DNA of 25,690 nt from CTSoil-075 sp964292325 (lineage in GTDB: Bacteria; Bacillota; Negativicutes; DSM-13327): contig CAXYVG010000053.1 of NCBI GenBank assembly GCA_964292325.1, positions 1-25,690 on the forward strand, written 5' to 3'. Below are positions 7,633-16,246 of the stretch, piece after piece. The position numbers and the translations under genes are program-made. The notes beneath the pieces are model-generated. The model had not been told where the DNA came from. It did no database searches and saw only the letters and a program-made list of their open reading frames with translations. Numbering within the stretch: position 1 is the first letter of the stretch; each line of letters begins with the position of its first letter.

Positions 7633-8693
7633 AACTCGCAGTTATTTCGGTAACGAATCAAGGAGCACTGCTAGGTAGCGCAGTCGCAGATACGTTATGT
7701 CATAATAATCAGATCGATGTTTTCGCTAAGCATAGTCGAAATCCGCTAAATGTCACCCCATATGAATTACTGAGTACGCTACTTTCCGATATTTTTTCTT
7801 GCTATGATGGATTCATTTTCATCATGGCAACTGGAATTGTTGTGAGAGTGATTGCTCCTTATATTCAAGACAAGCGTATTGATCCTGCCATTGTCGTTAT
7901 GGATGAAAATGGCCAATATGTCATTAGCTTATTATCAGGACATATTGGTGGCGCTAATGAACTAGCTACAGTCGTTGGAGAATTAGTAGGGGCTCAGCCT
8001 GTCATTACAACTGCCACAGATGTGGGCAAAAAACCAGCAGTTGATATGCTAGCAGTCAAACTAAATCTACAGATTGAGCCATTTTCACAACTGAAACATC
8101 TCAATGCAGCAATTGTAAATGGTGATCGGGTGAGTTTCTTCATTGATACCTCCTTACCAAATCAAGAACTCTATTGGCAAACTGCAGAAAAGCTAGGAAT
8201 TCTCTTACAAGATATAAAGCAAATACATATTACTACTTATGATGCAGCAGTATGTATTACAGATCAGTACCTGTCCGTACCAAAACTTCATCTCTATCTA
8301 AAACCAATGGCTCTTGCTGTTGGCATAGGATGTAGGCGTGGTACAACAAGCGCAGAAATTTTAGCAGCAGTAACGGATGCTTGTTATCAAATTGGCTATC
8401 GCACTGATAGTATTACGATAATTGCCAGTACAGTCGTAAAACAAGATGAAATCGGACTATTAGCCGTGATTGAACAATTGGCTGTACGCAGTCATTTTTT
8501 TGTGAACGAAGAGTTACAACAGTGTATCGATAAACATCAACTTGAAGTATCAAATTTTGTAAAAAAACAAATAGGAGTGGGAAATGTATGTGCAGCATCA
8601 GCAATCTTAGCGGGAAAGACGAACAAACTTCTTCTTCCCAAAACGAAATACAAGAAGGTAACGGTGGCAATTGCCCCGGCCAAATCGCAGTAG
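7629..8693 (+). CDS. cbiG: Cobalt-precorrin-5A hydrolase CbiG
   Basis: Opens the delta-lactone of cobalt-precorrin-5A and releases the two-carbon C20 unit as acetaldehyde, a step special to the anaerobic route. The 354 residues show the three usual parts. An N-terminal domain carries FIFIMATGIVVRVIAPYI and VISLLSGHIGGANELA (about 64-120). A variable middle follows. The C-terminal domain contains LAVGIGCRRGTTSAEI (near 224) and ends with the conserved block VCAASAILAGK...LLLPKTKYKKVTVAIA. The last 106 bases also encode the start of cbiH in another frame, yet the C-terminal block is still well conserved, so the overlap is not a sequencing slip. The start is an ATGA overlap with cbiF. Confidence 0.93.
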   Translation: MKLAVISVTNQGALLGSAVADTLCHNNQIDVFAKHSRNPLNVTPYELLSTLLSDIFSCYDGFIFIMATGIVVRVIAPYIQDKRIDPAIVVMDENGQYVISLLSGHIGGANELATVVGELVGAQPVITTATDVGKKPAVDMLAVKLNLQIEPFSQLKHLNAAIVNGDRVSFFIDTSLPNQELYWQTAEKLGILLQDIKQIHITTYDAAVCITDQYLSVPKLHLYLKPMALAVGIGCRRGTTSAEILAAVTDACYQIGYRTDSITIIASTVVKQDEIGLLAVIEQLAVRSHFFVNEELQQCIDKHQLEVSNFVKKQIGVGNVCAASAILAGKTNKLLLPKTKYKKVTVAIAPAKSQ

Positions 8694-9412
8694 TTGGTAT
8701 CGGACCAGGTAGTTTACTCGACATGACGCCTCGGGCAAGAGAAAGCATTGAAAACGCGGATATTATTGTAGGGTACAATACATATCTTGAGTTAATTACA
8801 GAATTATTAGTGGATAAACTTGTCATTGGTACAGGTATGATGCAAGAGATAGAGCGTTGCCAAATTGCGGTTGACAAAGCAATGACTGGCAAAAAAGTAG
8901 CTGTGATTTCCAGTGGTGATCCAGGAATTTATGGTATGGCGGGTCTAGTACTAGAATTAACGATGAACTGTGATCCCTCCAATCGTCCTGAAGTCGTGAT
9001 CATTCCAGGAATTAGCGCCGTAGGAGCATCAGCAGCGGTTTTAGGAGCGCCATTAATGCATGACTTTGCCGTTATTAGCTTAAGCGATCTTCTTACACCC
9101 TGGGATGTGATTTTAAAACGAGTAGAAATGGCAGCAATCGGTGATTTTGTAATTGCGATTTATAATCCTAAGAGCAAGCGCCGTACGAGTCAAATCAGAG
9201 AAGTACGTGAAATGGTCATGAAACATCGTTCTGCATCGACGCCAGTGGGCATTGTCCACCATGCAACTCGCTCAGGAGAAGATATGAAGATATCCAATCT
9301 GAAAGAATTTACGTTTGAATTTATTGATATGTTCTCATTAGTTATTATTGGCAATAGTCAAACATATGTAAAAGATGGCCGTATGATTACTCCTCGTGGT
9401 TATAAATTGTGA
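8588..9412 (+). CDS. cbiH: Cobalt-factor III / precorrin-3B C17-methyltransferase CbiH
   Basis: Methylates C17 and drives ring contraction in the corrin pathway; tetrapyrrole methylase fold. Seen: IAVVGIGPGSLLDMTPRA (from about residue 33), IIVGYNTYLELI, ISSGDPGIYGMAGLV (SAM site), and IAIYNPKSKRR plus GRMITPRGY at the C-terminus, all classic CbiH/CobJ signatures. Of 274 residues, the first 32 or so are a Ser/Gln/Asn/Glu-rich extension absent from the usual family start. There is no ATG, GTG or TTG in frame between it and the conserved GIGPG, while ATG 8588 has AGGAG at 8573-8577. The extension therefore appears genuine. It lies wholly within the 3' end of cbiG. The stop forms a GTGA overlap with cbiJ. 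Confidence 0.92.
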   Translation: MCSISNLSGKDEQTSSSQNEIQEGNGGNCPGQIAVVGIGPGSLLDMTPRARESIENADIIVGYNTYLELITELLVDKLVIGTGMMQEIERCQIAVDKAMTGKKVAVISSGDPGIYGMAGLVLELTMNCDPSNRPEVVIIPGISAVGASAAVLGAPLMHDFAVISLSDLLTPWDVILKRVEMAAIGDFVIAIYNPKSKRRTSQIREVREMVMKHRSASTPVGIVHHATRSGEDMKISNLKEFTFEFIDMFSLVIIGNSQTYVKDGRMITPRGYKL

Positions 9413-10173
9413 TTTTAGTAATAGCTGGAACCCAAGATGGACGAGAGTTGATCACCTTATTAACTGAGGCTGGTTATAAGGTGATGGCCTCTGTATTTAG
9501 TGATTATGGTCGAGATTTGATTCAAAGCACAAACGTACCCATTCATACAGGTCCTCTTGATAGCGATGGGCTAGCAAACTTAATTGCAAACCAAAATATT
9601 ACGATGGTAGTCGATGGAAGTCACCCTTATGCCGTTAATGTTTCTAAGAATGCTATGGAAGCTTGCCATAGAGCCAATATACCCTATCTTCGGTATGAAC
9701 GTCCGGCAGCTCCCATGCCATCATATGAAGGATTACATATCGTACATGACTATCAGCAAGCAATAGAAACTGCCTCTTTGTTAGGAAAGGTCATCTTTTT
9801 GACTACTGGCAGCCGTCACTTACCGATATTTAAAAGTGCCCCTTGTTTACAAAAACATCGTTTGATTGCACGTATATTACCAGAGCCTAATGTATTACTA
9901 GAATGCTTACAGTTAGGTTTTTTGCCGCAAGACATTGTAGCGTTACAAGGACCTTTTTCTGAGCAATTAAATATGGCTTTATTTTCTGAATATCAATCAG
10001 AAGTGATCATCACTAAGAATAGTGGGCAAGTGGGTGGCAGTGATACGAAAATAAGCGCTGCTATTGCTCTTGGTTTGCCAGTGGTCGTCATTGATCGACC
10101 GATAATTGCATATGATAATATTTTCTACACAATCGATAGCATAATACAATTTATTAAGGAGGCCCACGAATGA
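9409..10173 (+). CDS. cbiJ: Cobalt-precorrin-6A reductase CbiJ
   Basis: Reduces the C18=C19 double bond of cobalt-precorrin-6A, with NADH in the anaerobic pathway. 254 residues. Seen: N-terminal ILVIAGTQDGRELI, the family motif VVDGSHPYAVNVSKNA near residue 67, IPYLRYERP, FLTTGSRHL near 124, and VITKNSGQVGGSDTKISAA near the C-terminus. Initiation is at GTG 9409, giving a GTGA overlap with cbiH; no better start exists nearby and the protein begins exactly at the family N-terminus. Its TGA overlaps the cbiC ATG. Confidence 0.92.
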   Translation: MILVIAGTQDGRELITLLTEAGYKVMASVFSDYGRDLIQSTNVPIHTGPLDSDGLANLIANQNITMVVDGSHPYAVNVSKNAMEACHRANIPYLRYERPAAPMPSYEGLHIVHDYQQAIETASLLGKVIFLTTGSRHLPIFKSAPCLQKHRLIARILPEPNVLLECLQLGFLPQDIVALQGPFSEQLNMALFSEYQSEVIITKNSGQVGGSDTKISAAIALGLPVVVIDRPIIAYDNIFYTIDSIIQFIKEAHE

Positions 10174-10796
10174 AATATATAACAGAGCCTATGAAGATTG
10201 AAGAACGTAGTATGGAGATTATCGCTCCTTATTTAGCAGAGCTACATTTAACACCTGAGGCAATCAAAGTAGTTTCACGCATTATTCATGCTGCTGGAGA
10301 TCCGGAATATTCGAAAGTGGTTGAAATTCACCCTGAAGCTATTGAGGCAGGCTGCGCAGCACTCGAAGCAGGGTGTGATATTTATTGTGATGTCGAAATG
10401 GTGCGTACTGGTATTAATAAACGCCGTTTGGCAGAATGTGGTGGCACTGTTCACTGTTTAATTGGTGATGAACAAGTAGCTGCTCAAGCCAAAGAGCTCG
10501 GTATTACTCGCTCAATGGTTGCAATGCGTACTTTCGGCGAAAAACTAAATGGTTCGATTATCGCAATTGGCAATGCACCAACTGCATTATTTGAAGTATT
10601 AAATATGATGAAAGAAATGAAGATCCGCCCTGCATTGATTGTAGGGGTGCCTGTAGGATTTGTTGGTGCAGCAGAATCCAAAGATTTATTAGCTGAAACC
10701 TCATCCGTTCCATACATCACAGTTCGTGGTAACAAAGGCGGTAGTCCGATTGCTGCAGCTACCATCAATGCCTTACTTTATATGCATAAACGTTAA
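10170..10796 (+). CDS. cbiC: Cobalt-precorrin-8 methylmutase CbiC
   Basis: Moves a methyl group from C11 to C12 to give cobyrinate; no cofactor needed. 208 residues. Seen: the expected catalytic histidine H40 in VSRIIHAAGDPEYSK, IYCDVEMVRTGIN, and the C-terminal PALIVGVPVGFVGAAESK and VRGNKGGSPIAAATINALL, which are strong CbiC/CobH signatures. AAGGAGG lies 8 bases before the ATG, which overlaps the cbiJ stop. A 33-base gap with a GAGAGGGGA site leads into cbiA. Confidence 0.95.
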   Translation: MKYITEPMKIEERSMEIIAPYLAELHLTPEAIKVVSRIIHAAGDPEYSKVVEIHPEAIEAGCAALEAGCDIYCDVEMVRTGINKRRLAECGGTVHCLIGDEQVAAQAKELGITRSMVAMRTFGEKLNGSIIAIGNAPTALFEVLNMMKEMKIRPALIVGVPVGFVGAAESKDLLAETSSVPYITVRGNKGGSPIAAATINALLYMHKR

Positions 10797-10829
10797 ATCA
10801 TCTGATCACTATAAGAGAGGGGAAAGAAA

Positions 10830-12212
10830 ATGTCTCGTATACCACGTATCATTATTGCTGGCACTCATAGTGGTGTCGGTAAAACGACGATTGTGACAGG
10901 ATTATTAGCAGCGATTAAAGAGCGTGGACTGAGTGTCCAATCTTATAAGGTGGGACCAGATTATATTGATCCGGGCTATCATCAATTAGCTAGTGGGAAA
11001 ATTGCCCATAATTTAGATACATGGCTGGTACCGACTGACAAAATAGTCCCGATTTTTTCTAAAACAGCAGTCGGCAATGATATGGTGATTGTTGAAGGTG
11101 TAATGGGACTCTATGATGGTGGCCGAAAAGGTATTAGCAGTACGGCAGCTATTGCCAAACTCCTGAAAGCACCAGTGGTTCTTGTCATTGATGCGAAATC
11201 AATGGGAGAAAGTGCAGCGGCGATTGCGTTAGGTTACAAAATGTATGATCCAGAAGTGAATTTGGCGGGAGTTATCATCAATCGCTTAGGCTCTAAGAGC
11301 CATCAAAAAATGGTCACTGAGGCATTAGAGCGAATTGGCATCCCAGTATTAGGTGCAATTTATCGTAATGAAGCACTGACTATGCCAGAAAGGCACTTAG
11401 GACTTACGCCTGTGACAGAACACAATCCAGCGGATATGATTGCTACACTGAGTAAACAGATTGCGGATCAGGTAGATATCGGGCAACTTATTACTCTCAG
11501 TCAAAATGCACCTACATTAGATAGCAACGTAGCGCCTACTCCAAGCGCTTTATCCGTAACAAACGTGCGCATCGGTGTCGCCCAAGATGAGGCTTTTTCT
11601 TTTTATTATCCTGAAAGCCTCAATATACTAGAAAATATGGGGGCTGAAATTGTACCTTTTAGCCCACTAAAAGATACTCACTTACCTAAAGTGGATGGTT
11701 TGTTATTTGGTGGTGGTTTTCCTGAAATGTTTGTTCAGGAACTCGCTTGTAATCACAGTATGCGTCAATCTATCTATGAAGCTTGCCAACAAGATATGCC
11801 TGTTTATGCTGAGTGCGGTGGCTTTATGTATCTTACACAAAAAATTATCGATTTTGATGGAAGACATTACGATATGGTAGGCGCGATCCCTGCTACTTGT
11901 AGTATGCAAGGCAAATTACAAACGGTAGGATATATAGAAGCAACAGCTCTTTCCGAAAACATCTTATGTGAAAAGGGTGATTGTTTACGCGGCCACGAAT
12001 TTCATTTTTCTCTGATGAATATGGATGAAAGTACTGAAACTTTCCCATGGGCTTTTTCCTTTAAGAAAGTACGTACGGGAGCTAGTCATCTAAGTGGGTA
12101 TGCTCATGGCAACATACTGGCTTCCTATCTACATATACATTTTGCTGGTCATGAACAAACTGCAAGTTGTTTTATTGGTAAATGTAGTGATTTTAAACAG
12201 AATAAATTGTAA
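10830..12212 (+). CDS. cbiA: Cobyrinate a,c-diamide synthase CbiA
   Basis: ATP- and glutamine-dependent amidation of the a and c carboxylates of cobyrinate. 460 residues in two domains. The N-terminal ATPase domain has the P-loop variant AGTHSGVGKTT (10-20), VGPDYIDPGYH and VEGVMGLYDG (about 90). The C-terminal class I glutamine amidotransferase domain has FGGGFPEMF and YAECGGFMYL with the nucleophile C329, and ends with SYLHIHFAGH. FHFS near residue 390 is also typical. It is the last gene of the riboswitch-controlled block: a hairpin with a T-run follows 12 bases after the stop. The catalytic set looks complete. Confidence 0.94.
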   Translation: MSRIPRIIIAGTHSGVGKTTIVTGLLAAIKERGLSVQSYKVGPDYIDPGYHQLASGKIAHNLDTWLVPTDKIVPIFSKTAVGNDMVIVEGVMGLYDGGRKGISSTAAIAKLLKAPVVLVIDAKSMGESAAAIALGYKMYDPEVNLAGVIINRLGSKSHQKMVTEALERIGIPVLGAIYRNEALTMPERHLGLTPVTEHNPADMIATLSKQIADQVDIGQLITLSQNAPTLDSNVAPTPSALSVTNVRIGVAQDEAFSFYYPESLNILENMGAEIVPFSPLKDTHLPKVDGLLFGGGFPEMFVQELACNHSMRQSIYEACQQDMPVYAECGGFMYLTQKIIDFDGRHYDMVGAIPATCSMQGKLQTVGYIEATALSENILCEKGDCLRGHEFHFSLMNMDESTETFPWAFSFKKVRTGASHLSGYAHGNILASYLHIHFAGHEQTASCFIGKCSDFKQNKL

Positions 12213-12221
12213 TGATATAAT
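12213..12221 (+). promoter_or_regulatory. Possible extended -10 promoter element before cobU
   Basis: TGATATAAT at 12213-12221 is a perfect extended -10 (TGnTATAAT), starting just after the cbiA stop codon. The -35 region is weak (TAAACA at 12194-12199, 16-base spacer). A transcript from here would start inside the hairpin that follows. Such an element could restart transcription for cobU-cobQ-cbiB-cobS, but chance occurrence in AT-rich DNA is not excluded. Confidence 0.3.
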
Positions 12222-12223
12222 GC

Positions 12224-12254
12224 ACTAAGAAGATACGTTCTTAGTTGGTTTTTT
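12224..12254 (+). terminator. Terminator-like hairpin after cbiA
   Basis: A perfect 8-bp stem, 12224-12231 against 12238-12245, with a 6-base loop, followed by TGG and six T (12249-12254). It is AT-rich and modest in strength, so partial read-through into cobU is likely. The remaining 117 bases before cobU hold a short tandem CCATCTAT duplication and no recognisable riboswitch. Confidence 0.6.
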
Positions 12255-12371
12255 ACGTCCATCTATCCATCTATGTTACACAATGTAGAACTCAGCTAAG
12301 GAAGTGCTATCTATATAGTATGTCTACCGAGTGTCATTACTTCAAATGCTATACCATAGGGAGATAGATAC

Positions 12372-12944
12372 ATGAATAGGAAAATTATACTAATCACAGG
12401 CGGTTCCAGAAGTGGGAAAAGTGTATTTGCAGAACAATATGCTATGAATCAGGGCGAAAAAGTAGCATATATTGCTACCGCACAAGTGTATGATCAAGAG
12501 ATGGAAACACGTGTTGCCTTGCATCGCACACGCCGACCAGCCAATTGGTTAACGATTGAAGCGCCTTATGATGCAGATGTAGCAGTAGAGCAAGCTACTA
12601 GCGAAGCTAACGTTATTTTGTTCGATTGTTTAACGTTATATACTAGTAATTTATTATTATCGCCCAACACTCCAACAGACCCCGAAAAGCAATACCAATA
12701 CATCATGAAACAAATTGATAAACTCCTAGCTAGCGCTCGCGCCAGCCAAAAAACGATATTATTTGTTACAAATGAAGTCGGTATGGGAATTGTACCTGAA
12801 AATGCATTAGCCCGTAGATACCGTGATATCGCTGGAATCGTCAATCAAAAAGTGGCAGCCTTTGCTGATGAAGTCTATTTAGTTGTTAGTGGTTTAGCTG
12901 TAGAAATCAAAAAAATAGCCGTAACGATTCCAAAGGAGGTATAA
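12372..12944 (+). CDS. cobU: Adenosylcobinamide kinase / adenosylcobinamide-phosphate guanylyltransferase CobU
   Basis: Bifunctional enzyme that phosphorylates adenosylcobinamide and then activates it with GTP to adenosylcobinamide-GDP for nucleotide-loop assembly. 190 residues, normal length. Seen: P-loop GGSRSGKS (10-17), VAYIATAQ, the HRTRRPANW segment with H51 matching the guanylylated histidine region of Salmonella CobU, VILFDCLTLY, and FVTNEVGMGIVPENALARRYRDIAG, a family signature. The ribosome site is GGGAG just before the ATG. It is followed after 6 bases by cobQ, whose AAGGAGGT lies over the cobU stop region. Confidence 0.94.
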   Translation: MNRKIILITGGSRSGKSVFAEQYAMNQGEKVAYIATAQVYDQEMETRVALHRTRRPANWLTIEAPYDADVAVEQATSEANVILFDCLTLYTSNLLLSPNTPTDPEKQYQYIMKQIDKLLASARASQKTILFVTNEVGMGIVPENALARRYRDIAGIVNQKVAAFADEVYLVVSGLAVEIKKIAVTIPKEV

Positions 12945-12950
12945 TATAAC

Positions 12951-14471
12951 ATGGCTAAGACAATTATGCTACAAGGAACTAGTTCCCATGTAGGAAAAAG
13001 CATCCTTACAACAGCCCTATGTCGTATTTTTTTACAAGATGGACAAAAAGTTGTACCCTTTAAGGCGCAAAATATGGCATTAAATTCCTATGTAACAAAA
13101 ACAGGTGATGAAATGGGTAGGGCCCAAGTAGCTCAAGCAGAAGCTGCTGGACTGGAACCAATGGTCGAAATGAATCCCGTATTATTAAAGCCTACAGGAA
13201 ATTCCTCTTCTCAAGTTATTTTAATGGGTAAATCCATCGGTAATATGTCGGCCAAAGAATATCATACTGGGTATAGTTTAAAAGCCCTAGGAGTGATCAA
13301 GGAATGTTTAGATACACTCGGAGCAGAATTCGATACCATCGTGATTGAAGGAGCAGGAAGCCCTGCCGAAGTCAATCTAAAAGCTAATGATATTGTAAAT
13401 ATGCGCATTGCCAAATTATTATCTGCTCCTGTATTATTAATTGCGGATATTGATCGTGGTGGTGCACTTGCATCTGTTGTTGGTACCTTAGAATTATTAG
13501 AACCAGATGAACGTGCATTAATTAAAGGCATTATTATTAATAAATTCCGTGGTGATTTAGATTTATTAAAACCAGCATTAGACTTTTTGGAAGCCAAAAC
13601 AGGAAAACCAGTCATCGGGGTCGTACCTCATCTTGACCAATTAGGAATTGATGATGAAGATTCTGTTTCTCTTGATGATAAACAAAGCCATATTGTCAAA
13701 GAACTTGATATTGCTGTGATTCGTACACCCAAAATATCTAATTTTACAGATTTTGATGCATTAGCTAGCGAAATTGATGTAACGGTTCGTTATATTCAAC
13801 CAGGTGAAGCTCTGGGGAAACCAGATCTGATCTTATTACCTGGTAGCAAAAATACCATTGAAGATTTATTGTATCTTCGTCAGCAAGGTTATGAACAAGA
13901 AATTATTAGTTTAGTCAATGCAGGCACACCTTTAATCGGGATTTGTGGTGGATATCAAATGTTAGGCAAACAAATCTATGACCCAGAACATACCGAATCG
14001 AATCTAGACAGTATTGCAGGAATTGGGCTTTTGGATATCGCAACTACATTTGTAGCTAATAAAGTAACGCATCAAATCACGGCTACTTGTAATCATAATG
14101 GTTTTCTAGGTTTAGATTTGAGTTGTGAGCATCTAACGGGTTATGAAATCCATATGGGGCGAACCGAATTTCTCAGTGAAGTAGATCATGCCTTTATGAT
14201 TTCTAGCCGTTCTGGACAAACAACTCAGGATGCGGATGGGGTAGTACGCTCTGATGGCCTTGTCATGGGTACTTATATTCACGGTATATTTGATAATGAT
14301 CGGTATCGCCGTAGTTTATTGAATGCCCTGCGAGTAGCAAAAGGATTAGCGCCTATTACAGAAATCAATGATACATATACTCGTAAACAATATAGCTATA
14401 ATCGATTAGCCGATACAGTAAGAAGTAGCCTCAATATGGATTTACTATACGAAATTGTGGGCGCAAAATAA
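12951..14471 (+). CDS. cobQ: Cobyric acid synthase CobQ/CbiP
   Basis: Amidates the b, d, e and g carboxylates of adenosylcobyrinate a,c-diamide using ATP and glutamine. 506 residues. The N-terminal domain has the P-loop variant LQGTSSHVGKSILTTALCR (7-25), KAQNMALNSYVT, VIEGAGSPAEVNL and LIADIDRGG. The C-terminal GATase domain has LPGSKNTIEDL, GICGGYQMLG with nucleophile C332, YEIHMGRTE, and GTYIHGIFDND with the triad histidine. AAGGAGGT lies directly upstream. The stop codon shares a base with the cbiB ATG (TAATG), giving tight coupling to the next step. Confidence 0.95.
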   Translation: MAKTIMLQGTSSHVGKSILTTALCRIFLQDGQKVVPFKAQNMALNSYVTKTGDEMGRAQVAQAEAAGLEPMVEMNPVLLKPTGNSSSQVILMGKSIGNMSAKEYHTGYSLKALGVIKECLDTLGAEFDTIVIEGAGSPAEVNLKANDIVNMRIAKLLSAPVLLIADIDRGGALASVVGTLELLEPDERALIKGIIINKFRGDLDLLKPALDFLEAKTGKPVIGVVPHLDQLGIDDEDSVSLDDKQSHIVKELDIAVIRTPKISNFTDFDALASEIDVTVRYIQPGEALGKPDLILLPGSKNTIEDLLYLRQQGYEQEIISLVNAGTPLIGICGGYQMLGKQIYDPEHTESNLDSIAGIGLLDIATTFVANKVTHQITATCNHNGFLGLDLSCEHLTGYEIHMGRTEFLSEVDHAFMISSRSGQTTQDADGVVRSDGLVMGTYIHGIFDNDRYRRSLLNALRVAKGLAPITEINDTYTRKQYSYNRLADTVRSSLNMDLLYEIVGAK

Positions 14472-15418
14472 TGGAGGCTTATCTTCCTTTAGTAGCAGTA
14501 ATCATTGATTCTCTAATTGGTGATCCGAGGTTAAGTATCCATCCTGTTGTATTGATTGGTAATTGGATTTCATTTTGGGAAAAGAAATTATTACATCAAA
14601 ATTTTTCTCCTAAATTAAAAATAGTAACTGGTACCGTGCTTGTCTTTTTAGTATTAGGAACAACCTATGGTCTAGTTGCTTGGATCATGGAATTATTATC
14701 AGCTATTCACGCTTTAGCCCCATTTATCGGTGGTGCTTTGTTACTCAGTTTTACCATTTCACCAAACAGCTTAGCAAAAGCTGGTCATGAAATTTATCAT
14801 TATCTGCAAGACGGCGATCTAGTCCAAGCTCGCTACAAAGTGGGCTGGATTGTAGGACGTGATACCGATCAACTTGATGTTGCAGAAGTCACTAGAGGAA
14901 CCGTAGAGACCATTGCTGAAAATATTGTAGATGGCATCATTTCACCACTGTTTTATTTTGTCATTGGTGGTGTACCACTAGCGTTTTTGTATCGCGCAGT
15001 CAATACACTGGATTCTATGGTCGGTTATAAAAATGATAAGTATCAAGATTTTGGCATGTTTGCCGCTAGAGTCGATGATGTGTTTAACTATATTCCCGCA
15101 CGTATCACAGGGCTACTCTTAATCATCGTTGCCACGCTATTACGTTTAGATGCACATGAGACAATGAAGACAATTTGGCGAGATGCTCGAAAACATCCTA
15201 GCCCTAACAGTGGCTTTCCCGAAGCAGGGGTAGCTGGTGCGTTAGGTATCCGCTTAGGCGGTTTAAATTATTATGGTGGAGTTGCCTCGAATAGAGCTCA
15301 TATGGGCGATTCATTGACGATCTTAGCGCCAATCCATATAAAAAAAACCATTCAAATCATGTATCTAACCACGTTGCTTTTTGTCATTGGTATCACAATC
15401 TTATTATATTTAAGATAA
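14471..15418 (+). CDS. cbiB: Adenosylcobinamide-phosphate synthase CbiB
   Basis: Integral membrane enzyme that attaches (R)-1-amino-2-propanol O-2-phosphate, or the free amino alcohol, to adenosylcobyric acid. 315 residues, with several hydrophobic segments (near 5-15, 50-75, 80-97, 155-178, 208-226 and 293-313). Signatures: DSLIGDPRLSIHPVVLIGNWI near the start, VGRDTDQLDVAEVTRGTVETIAEN with the acidic conserved loop, NTLDSMVGYKNDKY, and PNSGFPEAGVAGALGIRLGG. It joins the product of cobD/pduX to the product of cobQ. A 58-base spacer holding a hairpin separates it from cobS. Confidence 0.94.
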   Translation: MEAYLPLVAVIIDSLIGDPRLSIHPVVLIGNWISFWEKKLLHQNFSPKLKIVTGTVLVFLVLGTTYGLVAWIMELLSAIHALAPFIGGALLLSFTISPNSLAKAGHEIYHYLQDGDLVQARYKVGWIVGRDTDQLDVAEVTRGTVETIAENIVDGIISPLFYFVIGGVPLAFLYRAVNTLDSMVGYKNDKYQDFGMFAARVDDVFNYIPARITGLLLIIVATLLRLDAHETMKTIWRDARKHPSPNSGFPEAGVAGALGIRLGGLNYYGGVASNRAHMGDSLTILAPIHIKKTIQIMYLTTLLFVIGITILLYLR

Positions 15419-15435
15419 ATTATAATTGGAAAGGT

Positions 15436-15466
15436 CTACAGCTACGGCTCGATGATGTAGCTATAG
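15436..15466 (+). other. Hairpin just upstream of the cobS ribosome site
   Basis: 15436-15445 pairs with 15457-15466 over 9 of 10 positions (one C-A mismatch) with an 11-base loop. It is not followed by a T-run, so it is unlikely to be a terminator. It ends two bases before AAAGGA (15468-15473), itself only three bases from the ATG at 15477, so it could modulate translation of cobS or mark an RNA processing site. Confidence 0.4.
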
Positions 15467-15476
15467 AAAAGGATCA

Positions 15477-16223
15477 ATGAAAAATTTTATCACTGGATTA
15501 CAATTTTTAACACGTATTAAAATCGCAAAACAATCCGAATGGTCACCGGAAAGTTTTGGCCGAAGTGTCAAATTTTTTCCATTAGTCGGTGGAGTGATCG
15601 GTGTCTTGCTCGTCATCATAAACCAATTACTTACGGAGTATTTTCCGTTGATCGGCTTTTACTTACCACCCCATATTTTCACCACCATACTGATTATAAT
15701 GAATATAGTCCTTACAGGTGGGCTGCATTGTGATGGATTTATGGATACGATGGATGGAGTATTTTCTGGTCGTTCAAAAGAGAGAATGCTCGAAATCATG
15801 AAAGACAGTCGAGTGGGAGCCAATGGCGTTATGGCTTTTGTCTTACTGGTTTTACTAAAATGGTCACTGCTCATGGATATCTCATCACTACTTTTGCCAA
15901 CAGCTTTACTAGTTATGCCAATACTCGGGAGGTTTGCCATGGTGATGGGAATTACACTTTTCCCTTATGCTCGCCCTGACGGTATCGGTAAAGCATTTGC
16001 TCAATATGCTGATAAATATACCGCATTGATTAGTATAGTGATCACATTATTACTGATCGGAGTTTGCGGCAAACAGGCGCTTGCAAGTTTTGTCATGGTG
16101 AGTCTATCGACAATGCTATTAGCTCGTTATTTTACCAATATTTTAGGCGGACTCACTGGCGATATATATGGTACATTGAGTGAACTCGGCGAAATAATGG
16201 TATTACTAGTATTTCTATTCTAA
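15477..16223 (+). CDS. cobS: Adenosylcobinamide-GDP ribazoletransferase CobS
   Basis: Membrane-bound cobalamin synthase that joins adenosylcobinamide-GDP to alpha-ribazole (phosphate) or another activated lower ligand. 248 residues with about six hydrophobic helices. Seen: GLQFLTRIKI at the N-terminus, the family motif GGLHCDGFMDTMDGVFSG (about 80-97) with its metal-binding acidic residues, the following SRVGANGVMAFVLL, and GDIYGTLSELGE near the C-terminus. The ribosome site is unusually close to the start (three bases). It is the last gene of the cobU-cobQ-cbiB-cobS set; a palindrome with promoter-like elements follows. Confidence 0.93.
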   Translation: MKNFITGLQFLTRIKIAKQSEWSPESFGRSVKFFPLVGGVIGVLLVIINQLLTEYFPLIGFYLPPHIFTTILIIMNIVLTGGLHCDGFMDTMDGVFSGRSKERMLEIMKDSRVGANGVMAFVLLVLLKWSLLMDISSLLLPTALLVMPILGRFAMVMGITLFPYARPDGIGKAFAQYADKYTALISIVITLLLIGVCGKQALASFVMVSLSTMLLARYFTNILGGLTGDIYGTLSELGEIMVLLVFLF

Positions 16224-16246
16224 TAGTAGACTACACATATTATGGA

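Noticed and set aside
8413..8892. Minus-strand 159-residue open frame over cbiG/cbiH
   Set aside because: Antisense to two well-conserved genes, with no ribosome site or recognisable domain.
12321..12368. 15-codon ORF before cobU
   Set aside because: No ribosome site and it runs through the cobU Shine-Dalgarno region; likely chance.
12255..12371. A second cobalamin riboswitch before cobU
   Set aside because: None of the conserved blocks (CCGCCACTG, CCGGGAAGG, AGGAGACCTGCC) is present.
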